This document shows positions 12,943-25,300 of a DNA stretch of 64,000 nt, in pieces. The notes beneath the pieces were generated by a model. That model was given only the letters and a program-made list of their open reading frames with translations, searched no databases and had not been told where the DNA came from. Position 1 is the first letter of the stretch. Each line of letters opens with the position of its first letter. The DNA comes from Ichthyophonus hoferi (Eukaryota > Opisthokonta > Ichthyosporea > Ichthyophonida > Ichthyophonidae), in the NCBI GenBank assembly GCA_002751075.1, contig NAOQ01000083.1, positions 103,403-167,402 on the forward strand, given 5' to 3'. A program made the position numbers and the translations under genes.

Positions 12943-15470
12943 TATATTTTTAAACTGTATGATTTCTATTTCAGATAATTCAAGTTCTAATTTTTAACAG
13001 ATATAGACCTCAATACATGAAAGCTACAAGTGAACAAGAAAACCAGGTTGATGGCAGTTGGAAACCATCATAGAACATATGAGAGGTGTTTACTATATGA
13101 CCTTAATACAGTCTAATACAATGAAATCGAAGTAGTATTTTGTTTGATGAGACTGGAACAATAAAGCACTATACTATAGGAAGGAATATAAGTTAACTTT
13201 TGGTTTTAATCAGAATTAGTTAGTTTTAACTAAAATTCTATACCAGTGTACTCTTTCTTAAAATTTATAACATTGCTGTTTTGAAAGTACAAAATCTTTC
13301 TTAAGCAACCTTGTTCCTTCTATTAACCTTTTTTGCTTGGTGCCATTTTTGTTTACTTTCACTCCACATCAAGACTTATTTTTTTTAACTAGTGTCGTTG
13401 CAACCCTTAAAATTATTTTAAGTTTAACATTTTGCACAAAGTTTATCATATTGAGCATGATAATAGCTTTAAGATAAGAGAAAGCCGGATATATATATAT
13501 AAACAAAAAAAAAAAAAAAGAGAGGAATAACTGATGTAACAACTTATTGATGTAGTAGTATAAAAGCCTACACAATGTAATACAAATAGTTGTAGAATCT
13601 ACAATATTTACAAAATGAAAATTAAAATTAAATTTTGATAGTTAGATATAAATATTCATAAAAATATGTCATACCAATCTTCGCTAATGTATTAAGTGTA
13701 GTATTTCATAGTTCTAGATCCTCTAATTGTTGCTTCTTTTATCCTTCACTGAGGTAGTACAGTCAGTTGAATCCTAAAGGTTAGAAAAACTACTTTCTTA
13801 ATGAAGGATCTATTGATTAGTTCCCAATTCTTACTCTTATGAAGAGAATTACCAATACTACGTGGACTATTTCAGGTTATTTATATTATATGAAGACCTC
13901 CTACCATTCAAGATGTCCAAGTAAGTCTTTTTAGTGCATTCTTCTTAAAATGATCAGGGTTTAGGTCCTTGTGCCCTCCTTTTTTAAAATTTTAATTTTA
14001 GTCCTTGCAAGTTGTGCATTTTTACCAACACAATCTGAGCCTGTGTACAAAACCTGTAGATTAATCGCTGATTAATATATGTACAATCGGTCTTTTCTCA
14101 CTCAAAGCCACTAATAATACGTAATTATAACCAAAAAGATGAGCTATAATGGCAATATGCAAAGCAGAAGTGCATCTATCCTTGCCAGAATCTTCATGGT
14201 TGTTAGTAGATTCTGCTCCACTATCTACAAACATATGGTAATTTTCTTCTTCACTGTGCTGTTCCTCTTCCACCTCACTTGAATTCGACTTTTGAATATT
14301 TCAAACTGTTGCTAGTCTACTGATGCGTTCTTGTCACTTGACTTTGAGGAGAACTGGATATATGGCTTCTTCTTTTCCTTCATACCTATAGATTCTGACT
14401 TGGCTGCTGTTGCAGTGGTTATCTTCCTTTTGTTTCTAAGGATGGATTGAGGTGGAGTTTCATGTCTCTTCAATGTCATACCTACTACTAATAGTAGTGT
14501 ACTCAACTTTTTAATATACCCAATGTAAACAGGATCCAGTCTAAATCTGTGTATGCTGCTTATATAGTAGTAAGTTCAGGCCAATACTAGTTGACTACGT
14601 GATAATCATTTGAGATAAGCATATTAACGAATAGGAACTCAACATGACTGTTCTCTCATCTGTTGTCAGTCACAGATTGTCCAATGATTATTCAAAGGAT
14701 CTTTCTGGATGCTATGTATCACATACGTATCATCAATCACTCTGTGAAATTAAAAACCCACAACCAACACTATTTAAAAACCATAGTAAATTCACATCTC
14801 TAGATTGTACTAAATATCTAGTACTAATTAGGTATAATTAATGACATATCGAATTAACTAATTACTCTTAATTAATGTCTAAGTCTTAATTACTAATTGA
14901 AGCCTCATTCTAAATACTTCTTAACATTTGAGGTTCAATGCCATATAAACAATAACTATTTATGCAAGACATCATGATTTTCAGCTAAACATTTGTAGGG
15001 GCTGAAATACTTCAACAATCCTACCCTACCCATACTATGCATCACACACAGGATGGGTAAGTGATTGTTAGAACATTCCATTTTTAATTACAAGTGATTT
15101 GTAGAACATCCAAAAAAATACAAATTATAAAGAACAGTAAGTAGGCAATAAAAAAATCACTCATAGGTATTTATAGAAAGAGAAAAACTCAATGGGTATT
15201 ATTATAATTAACATTATTAAGTCAAAACAATAGAGTATCGATCTGTTTATACAATACCGACTATTTATTTATATCGAAAGAGAATTATCTATTAGTAGGC
15301 ATTCTCTCACATGAATGATTCTTGATATCTATAGGTAACCTTGTATAAAATATCTAGAATGATGAAAACCTTAGCTCAATATAATAAATTAAATTATTAT
15401 TAAACCACTTGCATACATGTTTATACCCATGCATGTATAAGCCTTCATTTTCAAATATATATACATCCTC
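12943..15470. other. Intergenic region, no gene recognised
   Basis: AT-rich DNA downstream of the TRIC channel gene. Two adjoining short open frames on the minus strand (about 14061-14506) are rich in Lys, Ser and Glu but match no family I recognise and show no splice structure. Confidence 0.4.
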
Positions 15471-18400
15471 TCATTCATTCTTTTTCAGCGTTTTTCCTTC
15501 AGAAGAAAATGCAGGGGTTCGCAAGGGGGCTATAACAAACAAAACATAGGCAATTGGGGCTTCAAGATAGGACAAAGGGTCCATCTTCGCATTACCTCTA
15601 GGATGGGAATAAAACGCTCCAGTCAGTTTGGATAGTCAAATGGTTACATTGGCGTTTTAAAAAATATAATTTATCTTACAAGTTAGAAGATATATGAGGT
15701 TGAAGTCTTGCAATACTGAATACTGGTAGTGGGCAAACGAGGCAGAAAGAACATATAGAAGGCAAGAACACATTCAAATTTATGACTGTGACTGAATATT
15801 TTACCAGGACACATATGTGCTGATATATATAAATCGGAGAACAATAGTTAAGCTTAAGCCTTCATTTAGTATACATTGACATTTTATTCAGATCCGAGAT
15901 TGATTAATATAATATACAATCTCATCACATATATATATATACATATATCTATATGCAAGGGCATATGGTGGCATATCCATGTACAAGTAAGTGCCTATAT
16001 ATACACAGGGTTCGTTTCCAATTCACAATAGATTTTGCTATCTTTGGAGAAGATGTGCATAAAGAAAAGTATATATAAGAGAGAAAGCATAATAAATGAG
16101 GCAAGACTGAATGATGGAGAAATATTACCAACATTTTACAGAGGTATATCCTAATGCAAAAAATACACACATTCTATATGTGGTTGTGAAAAACACACAT
16201 TAATGTAGAAAAATATAATTGTAAAATAGCAATCAATATTTGTGAAAAACCCTGATAAATAAAACTTGAAAATGAGAGAATGAAAAATAGACAGAAAGGA
16301 ACAAAGAAACCTTTGAGTACTAAAACAATATATTCTTAATGCAAACAAATATATATTAAAAATAGAAGGTAGTTTAATGACTAAAGCCATAGTCAAAAGC
16401 AGAACACGTATAAACATTCATTTAGTAGTATAGGCATCTTATACAGCCCATTAGGTAGGATTTAAACACTTACGTCACAAAGCAAGTAACACTCAACAAA
16501 ACCATGTAGGCTTTGAAAATAATAACCAGGGCCACGGGTTGTGTCGTCATCACTCCCTGTACACAGGCTGAGTAGAGAGCCCCAAAGAGAATCGAGACCC
16601 GAGTGATGCTGTGTATGTATAGGAGTGTATGTGTATGTGTATGAATGAGTGCATGATAGAAATTCCAATAAGGTTGTGACAGCTGTACGTATTAATCTTC
16701 TTAGCTAGTATTTGTACCTTTTCCAGAAACCCACCACCTAGTTTCATTTTTTACCATTATTTTATCGCATCAATCTTCTTACCCAACCATAAAGTCATAC
16801 GTGAGAATCCTCGCGTAGTTATGTAAAATAATGATTGCAAACCAATACACTAAGGATGTGCATATAAGCAAATAAAAATCAAGATGAGTCATTCAGCCAA
16901 TATTGAGTAGAAAGGGAGGTAGCTTACTGGCTAGGGTATTTCAGTTCATTTATCCTAGGTGCCTCCCCTCGAATCAGGGCCTCGATAGATTGCATGTATG
17001 TAGATCCAATGGCTGCAGGTCATGCCTATTAATATTCAGTTGGGACAATCTACATAGAGCCAGCAATAAACCTAATTGTGTTTAAACGTTAAAGTAGTTC
17101 CGTACATAATATAGTGTAATATAATATATTAAAATAGATTATAGTATAACCTAATATATTATAACCGAATATAATTTTGAAAGCCCATTTTCATATCAAC
17201 ACATTCTTCCAAGATGGCATATAGCCCTACCATCCCATAGATATACAGTACCGCTATTTAAGATCAAAAGTTAAACCCAATAAAATCATTTCCGTGGCTG
17301 TGATTTAGCGTACATGCATGATCCTTAGTCAATACAGGCCCCGTTGTTAATCATATCACATCGAATGCTTCCACATAGATACACGCACATATAAATATAT
17401 AAAGTTACTTATACATGTGCATTCGCAAATCTATACACTTCCAGATGTACCCATATATATATATATATATCAATACAAAGGTATAGATAGACATCTACTC
17501 ATACATATACACTAACAACAAAAGACAATTACATATGCATGTGCATCTTTGTCTAATCTTACCATTTAGCCCTCCCCCAATAACCCAAGAAACCAGTGTT
17601 TTGTAAACCTTGCGGGAACGAGTAATTCCGGCCACCACATTGTCTATGCGTCGCAATTCAACCAGCACAAAAAGAAGAAACTAATGAATCCCACCCTGTC
17701 GGTCAGCATATACTATATACTGCATATATATTTACAACCAAATACTCGGAGCTTACAACCGAGGATAGTATGCATACACACACACACCTGAATGGGTCGA
17801 AGCTGGCACACTCTCCACACTAAGTCGTTAGGAGAATAATTAATGGTATACCTGTAGTGACATGTTAGTTCATAGGTGAGGTTTTAATTTGCATATTTTA
17901 AGTATATATGTCAGCTTTGCTTATTTCCTATCTTTTATTAATAGATACTCAAGACTCAGTCCAATATATTATATATATCGGTTTCTATAGCCACAGGTTG
18001 CTAAGTTTTGTATAAAGAAGCAAAGATTTTAAAGAAAGTCTAGTTTAAATCCATTAGACTAGCATTAAAACTGTACTGAGCGTTAGATTTTATATTTAAA
18101 AATAAAAATCCAATTGATATCTTGCAATTCTGACTAACAAACAATAGAAAAGGTATATAGTCATATAAGTATTATTATATTTTGGCAGTGAATCGCTGAA
18201 CCGTGCAAAATCTTACCTATGTGTTTAACCATTGGTCCGATATCACTACACGGATAATATAATCTAATTTAATCCAATCTAATGTTATCTAATATCAGAT
18301 TAATATTGCCAATCCAATAATAACAACCAACCAATATGCATTACTGCACATTAAACACATGATATTAATAAACAATGTGCACAGATCATTGACTCACAGC

Positions 18401-20271
18401 CAATTTCAATCCTCATGCAGATTAACCTATTGTACAATAATAAAAATATAAACTCCATCACGCATTTACATCATATATATATCACATATAAATATATAAA
18501 TACATACATAAACATACACACAAATACCAAACATGCCCATATATGAATACACATCTATGCATTACACACATATACATATATATAATATAAAATATAAAAC
18601 ATATCCCTACCAGCATAGGCTTGCAGCTACGATATAGTCGCTTGTATTGAAAGACATGATAGGTGACATGGTGAAAAAGCTGACAAAAATCCCCCCAGCC
18701 ATATTTACAAGCAAATTTAATAAATAACTGGCAAAGGGGTGGGTCGTGGCAAAGAGGAAACTGCGATTGTTACCCCCTGAATAGGTGAAGGTTAATAACA
18801 AGAATTAAAATTATATGGGAAATTTTATAGACAGATATAATTTATAAATAAAAATAGCCTACATATTAATATATTTTTATAATACAAAAATACATCCAAA
18901 TATACAAAAACACAAATTGAGGAAAAGCTCACAGGGAAATTTAAATGTAAGCTATAGAGGAAGAGGGAGTGGAACGCTAGGTTCTTATTGTTGTGGTAAT
19001 TAGAATTTAAAATGAATGGTCGATTAGTGGCACAGTTACCACACTACCCCATAGTTTAACTGCTATTCACATTTTTTGTAAACTCGCATAACCATTAGTT
19101 ATTTTTTATTTCCATGGCAACCCCCACATTTCTTATCACTTTCTCCATAGATGCTCATTTATTTAATTTCAATCTTAATAATAATAATAATAATAATAAT
19201 AAATTATCTTATTAATCGACTAGAACTGTTCCACCTTAAACCATTCTAATTTCTGATTCTTATTACTTCTAAGTTCCGTAAAATATGTTATATATCAATA
19301 ATTATTCCAATTGGCATTAGTTATAGATTAATAGTTGCTGTATGCTTTCAAAAGAACAAACTAACTATGCTAGTAAAACGCAAAGTAAAAAAAATAGAGT
19401 CCAAAACTTTTATATTAAAAAATCCATACTTACGTTTTAATCCCCAAAATAAATTCTTTTTCTTCCCTCTAAATATCTATTAATAAATATACAAGAGTTA
19501 TAGTGTATGTACCTTCACACCTCTACAATACTGAAAATGATACAAAATAAAATAACATACTACAAACAAATGCAGTATATTGCAGTGATATATATATACA
19601 TATATTATAATAATAAAGAACAATATGAAATCTTATAATACAGTACAGTATATTATTAAAAAAGGGTAACCATGCATGCATCACTTTCGATTTTCACTTC
19701 TTTCTACTTAAACACCGTCTTATACTTTATTTTGCATTGCTCTCACTATTTGTGTCTGGGTGCTTACATTTTAACATACACGTACATATAAACAAAAAAT
19801 ATTTTGTTCTTTTTCCTCAAATCCTACTCACAAGCAAAATTTTCATGTGCATGCCGGTGTAGAGTTCATTCTTTTTTAATAACTACATAACCGCATGTAA
19901 GTTGTTTCCAATCTGCTTACATGTGGTCTTTCCTAAATGTAACTGTATAATGATATAGGTAAAACTTGCACACGTTTTTTTAGAAGATAGAATGCCAATA
20001 TATATATGTGCTTGTGTAAAATTTGTGCATTTGGGAGACAGATACACACGCATATATGCATACATGTATGTAGGTATATACGCAAGACTATGTGTCTCTT
20101 CCTGCCTACTTACGCGTGCCTGTGGGTACGTGATTGTATACATCTCTTACCCGAATTAGACCTGATAGTAATGCAGTTCTTAAAACAGTTGGCCACCAAG
20201 AGAATCATAGGATTTATTGCCGTTAAGGGGTACAGGATCTCTGGTAACATTTCCTTTGTAAGGGTATACAT
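15471..20271 (-). CDS. TRIC-type (TMEM38-like) cation channel
   Basis: TRIC channels are trimeric K+-permeable channels of the ER that balance charge during Ca2+ release. Seven exons join in one frame to 259 residues (human members have about 290-300): 20271-20151, 18776-18611, 17851-17788, 17680-17563, 16737-16689, 16608-16474, 15597-15471. Family features in order: THPFASYLLNLLVNMAGGIF (TMEM38 HPIASWLCAMLHCFG), the step WYTINYSPNDLVWRV (WYLIFYSPMDLFYK), ELRRIDNVVAGITRSRKVY (the basic KEVVRVRKIAVGIHH segment), VIGGGLNGGG, and the final membrane helices VSILFGALYSACVQ and PLSYLEAPIAYVLF. Exon 2 is the strongest. Exon 5 (weak GTACAG donor) and the first exon (start at 20271; N-terminus poorly conserved) are less certain, but every junction keeps phase. 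The C-terminal tail is short and basic. Confidence 0.78.
16911..17085 (+). mobile_element. tRNA-derived SINE-like fragment
   Basis: The segment starts with a pol III A-box-like stretch (TAGCTTACTGGCTAGGG) and has a B-box-like CCTCGAATCAGG about 30 bases later, the layout of tRNA-headed SINEs. It lies in the fourth intron of the TRIC gene on the opposite strand. The body after the head was not matched to a known family. It is degraded. Confidence 0.4.
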
Positions 20272-20562
20272 TGTGCTAGCTGTAGTATAGGTGCCTTTTT
20301 ATTTTCCTATGTTCTATTGTTGGTATTTTCTGAATTGTTAGTGTTCGTGTGTTGATATTTTTGTGTAGGTGTGCGTTCGCCACTCCGGTTTTCAATCCTA
20401 GGTAAACACCAGCACTATCTCTTGAAGTAGGCATGCCAATTGTTTTAACGTAATTATTGAATATTAGTACATTCCATTACTTTAGTCTTGGCATCCAATT
20501 AGTGGAAATCGTAACCATGTCCACATACAGCTTGATTAAAAGATCTGCATCAATAGCCAGAA

Positions 20563-20700
20563 AAGGATTGGATTGGCGGTTATTATTATATAACCTCGTC
20601 AGGAATAACAAACATGCTGATATAATTTTGGATAAGGATTGGGTTGGCGGTTATTATTATATAACCTCGTCAGGAATACCATGCTGATATAATTTTGGAT
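20563..20700. repeat. 71-bp tandem duplication (two copies)
   Basis: 20563-20633 and 20634-20700 are nearly identical (AAGGATTGG..., then TTATTATTATATAACCTCGT, then TGCTGATATAATTTTGGAT). They differ by one substitution near the start and a small indel in the second half, so the duplication is fairly recent. It lies about 300 bases upstream of the TRIC start. Confidence 0.9.
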
Positions 20701-21209
20701 AGGCTTTTTTTTACAATATGAAAAGTATGAAAGCAAAACCTTAAAAAGGCCTTTGGGGGGGAGGCTGGATAGTATATATAATAGTCAATTCGGAGAAATA
20801 TCATAACTGGCTGAAGAAAATCTGTTGGAATAAATGGTAAATTTGTAGTCAATGGATCTCTGATGCCGATTTCTACTTACTAGTAGTGTAATCGATTCCA
20901 TTGAACACAGAAATATCAGTAAGATAACATAAAAGCCAACAGAGGGCTGTATGTACAATTAGACTTGCCTAGGGAATAATGTGGATTTAAGGAGAACTAA
21001 ACATAACGTTTTGGAGCCAAGGCATTTAGTTGGGACTAGATATGAGTAGTCCGTTACTTTGAGTAAAGTTTTTCATTTAATATGGTGAAGTTGGTTCCTT
21101 CTCAATTGGAAAAAGCCAAGTAAATATATAAGATCAAAGAGATAGTATTCTCACATATGAAAGTGATATGTGCCCCTTGTGATAAGAAAAAACTTGGGTT
21201 AAACTGACA

Positions 21210-21269
21210 CTCGGCTCCAGTGACCAGGCCTTTCAAGTGCAGAGGAACCTAGTCACGATTTTCACCGAG
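21210..21269. other. Extended 60-base hairpin, possible structured RNA
   Basis: Nested pairing is visible: CTCGG (21210-21214) with CCGAG (21265-21269); GTGAC (21220-21224) with GTCAC (21252-21256); AGG with CCT (21248-21250); CCTTT (21229-21233) with AGAGG (21241-21245) around a 7-base loop. An asymmetric internal loop separates the two lower stems. The stretch is GC-richer than its surroundings. No RNA family was recognised and the strand cannot be decided. Confidence 0.4.
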
Positions 21270-22173
21270 CACGAGGTACCACCATTGAGCAGTATATTAC
21301 AGATATATATTTTCCACTAACCATATATATGAAAAACCCCGGTGTCGTATCCAGTATTTATCTGCACAAGTATCTAGCCACCCATATTACTCACATTCCT
21401 GTAAATATATCACGGAAATCAATACTATGTATAAAATATACTTAGGGCTCATTATATTTTAAGCTTTTTATATAGACTAAAAAGTCTGTCGTGCATTTGA
21501 AGCCTATTCTTTCACACCCGTTGCAAGACTTTTGCACACTTAGACATCTATCCAGCAATCAAATGTAGCATTTTCACCATTTGTTTTAAAAGAGGAGTGA
21601 TAAAAAAGGAAATATCCGACTATACAGACGGACAATTTGCCCCATTTTTCATATCCTCTACTTATTTGTGGTCTTTTATAAGCATCTCTACCATAATATC
21701 AATTAGCTTGATACGCAAGAGGATTACGTTAAGTGAGATCCACCCAAAGATAATATAGGAGGCAACTGGCTGTCATGAAGAGATATTAATCTAACGTTAT
21801 ACAATTATTATTATTCAGATTAATTTGAAAGTATATTAGTTAAAAATAATGTAAAGGAAGCGTTCAACATCTCATGGGTGTAGGTATAATCTTTACAGAT
21901 TAAAATCTAGTAGTTGCATCCATACTTAGTGATCAACCTAGACTAAACATGTCATTGGTTCAACTACAATAAATACTAGCTTTCCTTTTGCGTATGTGAA
22001 AAGACAGAATTGGTCATTTTATGTTACATACTTCAACTTTAAGAAAGGATCCTTTCTTACAAGTAAAGGCCATAAAAAAATGGTGATTGGTAAATTCTTT
22101 CTAGTTTTGTTTTTAAATGACCAGATTCGTCTTAAAATAATTGAAAGAAGTTTCTCTATTGCAGTATTAAAAT

Positions 22174-22179
22174 TTTATT
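22174..22179 (-). other. Candidate polyadenylation signal of the zinc-ribbon gene
   Basis: TTTATT on the plus strand reads AATAAA on the minus strand, 130 bases after the stop codon of the zinc-ribbon gene. Confidence 0.35.
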
Positions 22180-22308
22180 AAAATCGTGACTGCACTAGGC
22201 ATGCCTCACGGAACTTTGTGTTGAAAAAGAAAAAAAATCATAACCGTTCGTTTTAAAGACTTTGAAAAGATGAGAGAAGAAACAATTTTAAAAAATAATA
22301 ATCAACAT

Positions 22309-25300
22309 TTACTTTATCTCTTCTTCCTTTGCGGCGTTCTCTTCCTTTGTGCTGTTCACAAGATCTTCGGGTGCAATCATACTGACTGTGCCTGTTTTTG
22401 TCTCCACTAATGATCGCTTCTGACAAACTTGGCATGTAACCCAGTTGCTTTCATATGGAAGGCTCATATTATCCAATAAATGAGGGTCATGGCAGTTTGG
22501 ACAGTGGCCGGCATATTGTGGACACTGGGCATCGGCCTATATGGAGATGTAATAGGGAGTGGTATATATAAAGAGAGCTTGATTAGTCCGATATTTCTTG
22601 TATCAGTTATATAACGGATATTAAGGCAGGCCCCTTTAGAGCGCCAATATATATATTAAATATTTAAGGTCTCGATACTCGATTCGACTCAAATTGGGAA
22701 TCAGAGTGCAAGTTATCCTACTGGTAAGCCAACATTAAATACCGAATTTTCATACTAAACATCTTGGATGTGCCAAAATGGCATTTATTCAGCCATTTTA
22801 ACACTTGCAATTTATAAAACGTGTCAATCTATGGCAGGGTTCTTACATAGATATATACGAAAATGCATAGATTATACACAACAGTGGGAAGTAGGCATTG
22901 AGTAAACATGCCAGTCGGAGAGGATGAGATAAAGAGGGAGTAGATCACAAGTTCATGTTTATAATTGTATATGTATAGACAGGTATGGCATAATATGGTA
23001 TGATCTAATGAAGAAATTGATAAATCCGAAAACATTGTCGCACTCTTTAAAATTGCCTTTCTTCCATTCTCTCAGCATATACTCCTTAATGCTTATGTGT
23101 CAGAAGGGTTAATACGTGCAGTATATAAAGAGCAAAAAAGAAATACAGAAGAAAAGAGGAACGGAATGAGTAAAAATAAAGAACAGAGAAAGAATAAATG
23201 TTAGCCTACCTGATATCCCTTCAAGGCCATGTCATTGGCACAGTCAGGACATTTACGATTAGTATCACTGGAAAACCCGCCAGTAGACCACCCAGTCCAT
23301 GGTGTCGAGGTCCACTGAATGTCCTTATCACACACTGGGCACTGCAAAGGGGCCAACACAAAAAAGAGCATTAGCAATTGGGTAATTACATATCACATAT
23401 TATATGTCACAATCTCATTTCATGTTGGACCATTAACCCAAAACTGCAGTATTAGGGTATGATAGTGTCTGATTGGTATGAGTCACATGTCATATGACCG
23501 GACATGATTCGGCTGGATTAAAGTGATTTTTTACGGGTGACGCATATAAAAATAATTTTGTTTAAGATATTTGTTGTTTTAAAAAAAATAGCTGAAAAAG
23601 AAGGAATATTGTGATCAGAACACAGTTTGATTTTGATTTTAAGCCTTTGATATAATGGGTTCAAACTAATAAGTCGTTGCGCTATAAAGACGTTGAAAAA
23701 GATAGCTGGCGAATGAGACACAGCCAACACCTATTGGTGTAAGATCAGCTGTTTCAAAAATATTGTTCTGACTCATTAAGAGGAGGAAGAAAAAGAGGAA
23801 TGCGGGAGTGTAAAAGACAACACATACGAAAACGAGGGATAAAATCATGATGTAAACGTAAAAAAATATAAAGACATTGATCAAGTGAACAATGGGATAC
23901 GTGAATAGAGCAGAACCCGGAAAATTAAATGGATTAAAATGATCAATCTTATTTATTCAATTAGCACTGATCTAAAATAAAAAAATATATAACTGCTACA
24001 AAAATCTTTTCATATAATTATGCTATCATTCCAAATGGGAGCATTGATCAAATCAAACAATTTGACCATATTAATATTTTAGAATGACGAGGTATTATAT
24101 TGGATGAATATGATGATCAGTATTAGTGCATTATTAATCGCGATTAACCATGTGCGATTGAGGGGACAAGAGCCTAAACCAACAAACAAAAACCATTCCG
24201 ATAAGAAGACAGATAGAAAAAAAGACAAAAGGAGGAAAGATAGAAGCATAGACACATCTTAATAACAATTAAATATATAAGAACCTAATAGAATCACATA
24301 ATAAACAATAATTATACATAAAGGGTCGAAGAAAAATATTAAAAAACTCACCGATAGCATAACTTCAATCTTCGGTTTGGCTACCAGCCACTGGGTCAAC
24401 CCACAGCATGCTACAGCCATGGCGGTAGCAGCAGGGGCAGCCAATCCCATAGCAATAGTAGCCGCACCCACCCCCATACCCGCCAGGATACCTGCAATAG
24501 CATTGGGCTTGGCTCGGGCAATGGCACGGATTGGTCGATTTTCATCCTTACTATTAGGAAGCTCCTGATGGTGTACGTATTTCAGCACATGTTTGTAGAT
24601 GAAGAGAAATAATAAAAGCAAAAATGAAAATGAAAATGAAAGAGATGAAAGATTGCCTATATATGTTCCAGTGTAGAGTAAATTGATGGGTACAAAAAAA
24701 TACACATACAATTATATGCATGTCTGTATGCATGCATGGGTAGAGGAAACGAATGATATAGGATATATCTTTGCGGGTGCGTTTTATAGGATACAAGTAT
24801 GGCATTGCATACAATTGTAGAAGTTGGTACAAATAGGAGATAGGATAGAAATCAGACATCTACTAGGCTCATATACATATATGTTTCCATATATAGCCTA
24901 TTTATTATAATTAGCATTTCCTACTTCCATTCCCCAACTATTTTTTAGATTGTGTTTTTGCAGACCAAAGAATGTCAAGGTATATGCTATCTAAATAGGT
25001 TTAGGCCAGTCATATCCTCTAGATTAATATTATTTTATCCCATAAAAACATGAGAATATGTTTATAGCCCCAAAAGAGGCCAAATAGGCGATTAGAATGA
25101 AAAGTAAAGCAAAAGTTCCAGCCCTAATGAAACAAGAACCTACCACAATGCGGTGTGCATAGGGGTTGTAGCGTCCACATCGGCTCCCTCTCTCTGCCAC
25201 CTACAAGCACATATGATCCCCATCCAATCAGCGAATGACATCATATTAAGTTGGTAATAGTTATAAGGCTAGCTGTTCAATGCAAGAGACTTTTGTAACA

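Larger units (their letters stand above)
20272..22308. other. Intergenic region between TRIC and zinc-ribbon genes
   Basis: Both flanking genes run on the minus strand, so this holds the TRIC upstream region and the 3' UTR of the zinc-ribbon gene. Contents are a 71-bp tandem duplication and an extended hairpin, listed separately. No further coding exon was seen. Confidence 0.5.

Noticed and set aside
14061-14506. Two minus-strand frames, one with a DSGA tetrapeptide
   Set aside because: DSGA alone recalls an aspartic protease, but the surrounding residues do not fit any protease family and no other element parts are nearby.
21210-21301. H/ACA snoRNA interpretation of the hairpin
   Set aside because: An ACA occurs downstream at 21299-21301, but it is about 43 bases from the pocket instead of the usual 14-16, and no H box hinge was found.
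24259-24711. 150-residue membrane-like minus-strand protein
   Set aside because: Its central part is exon 3 of the zinc-ribbon gene; the ends are intron read-through past AG and GT splice sites.
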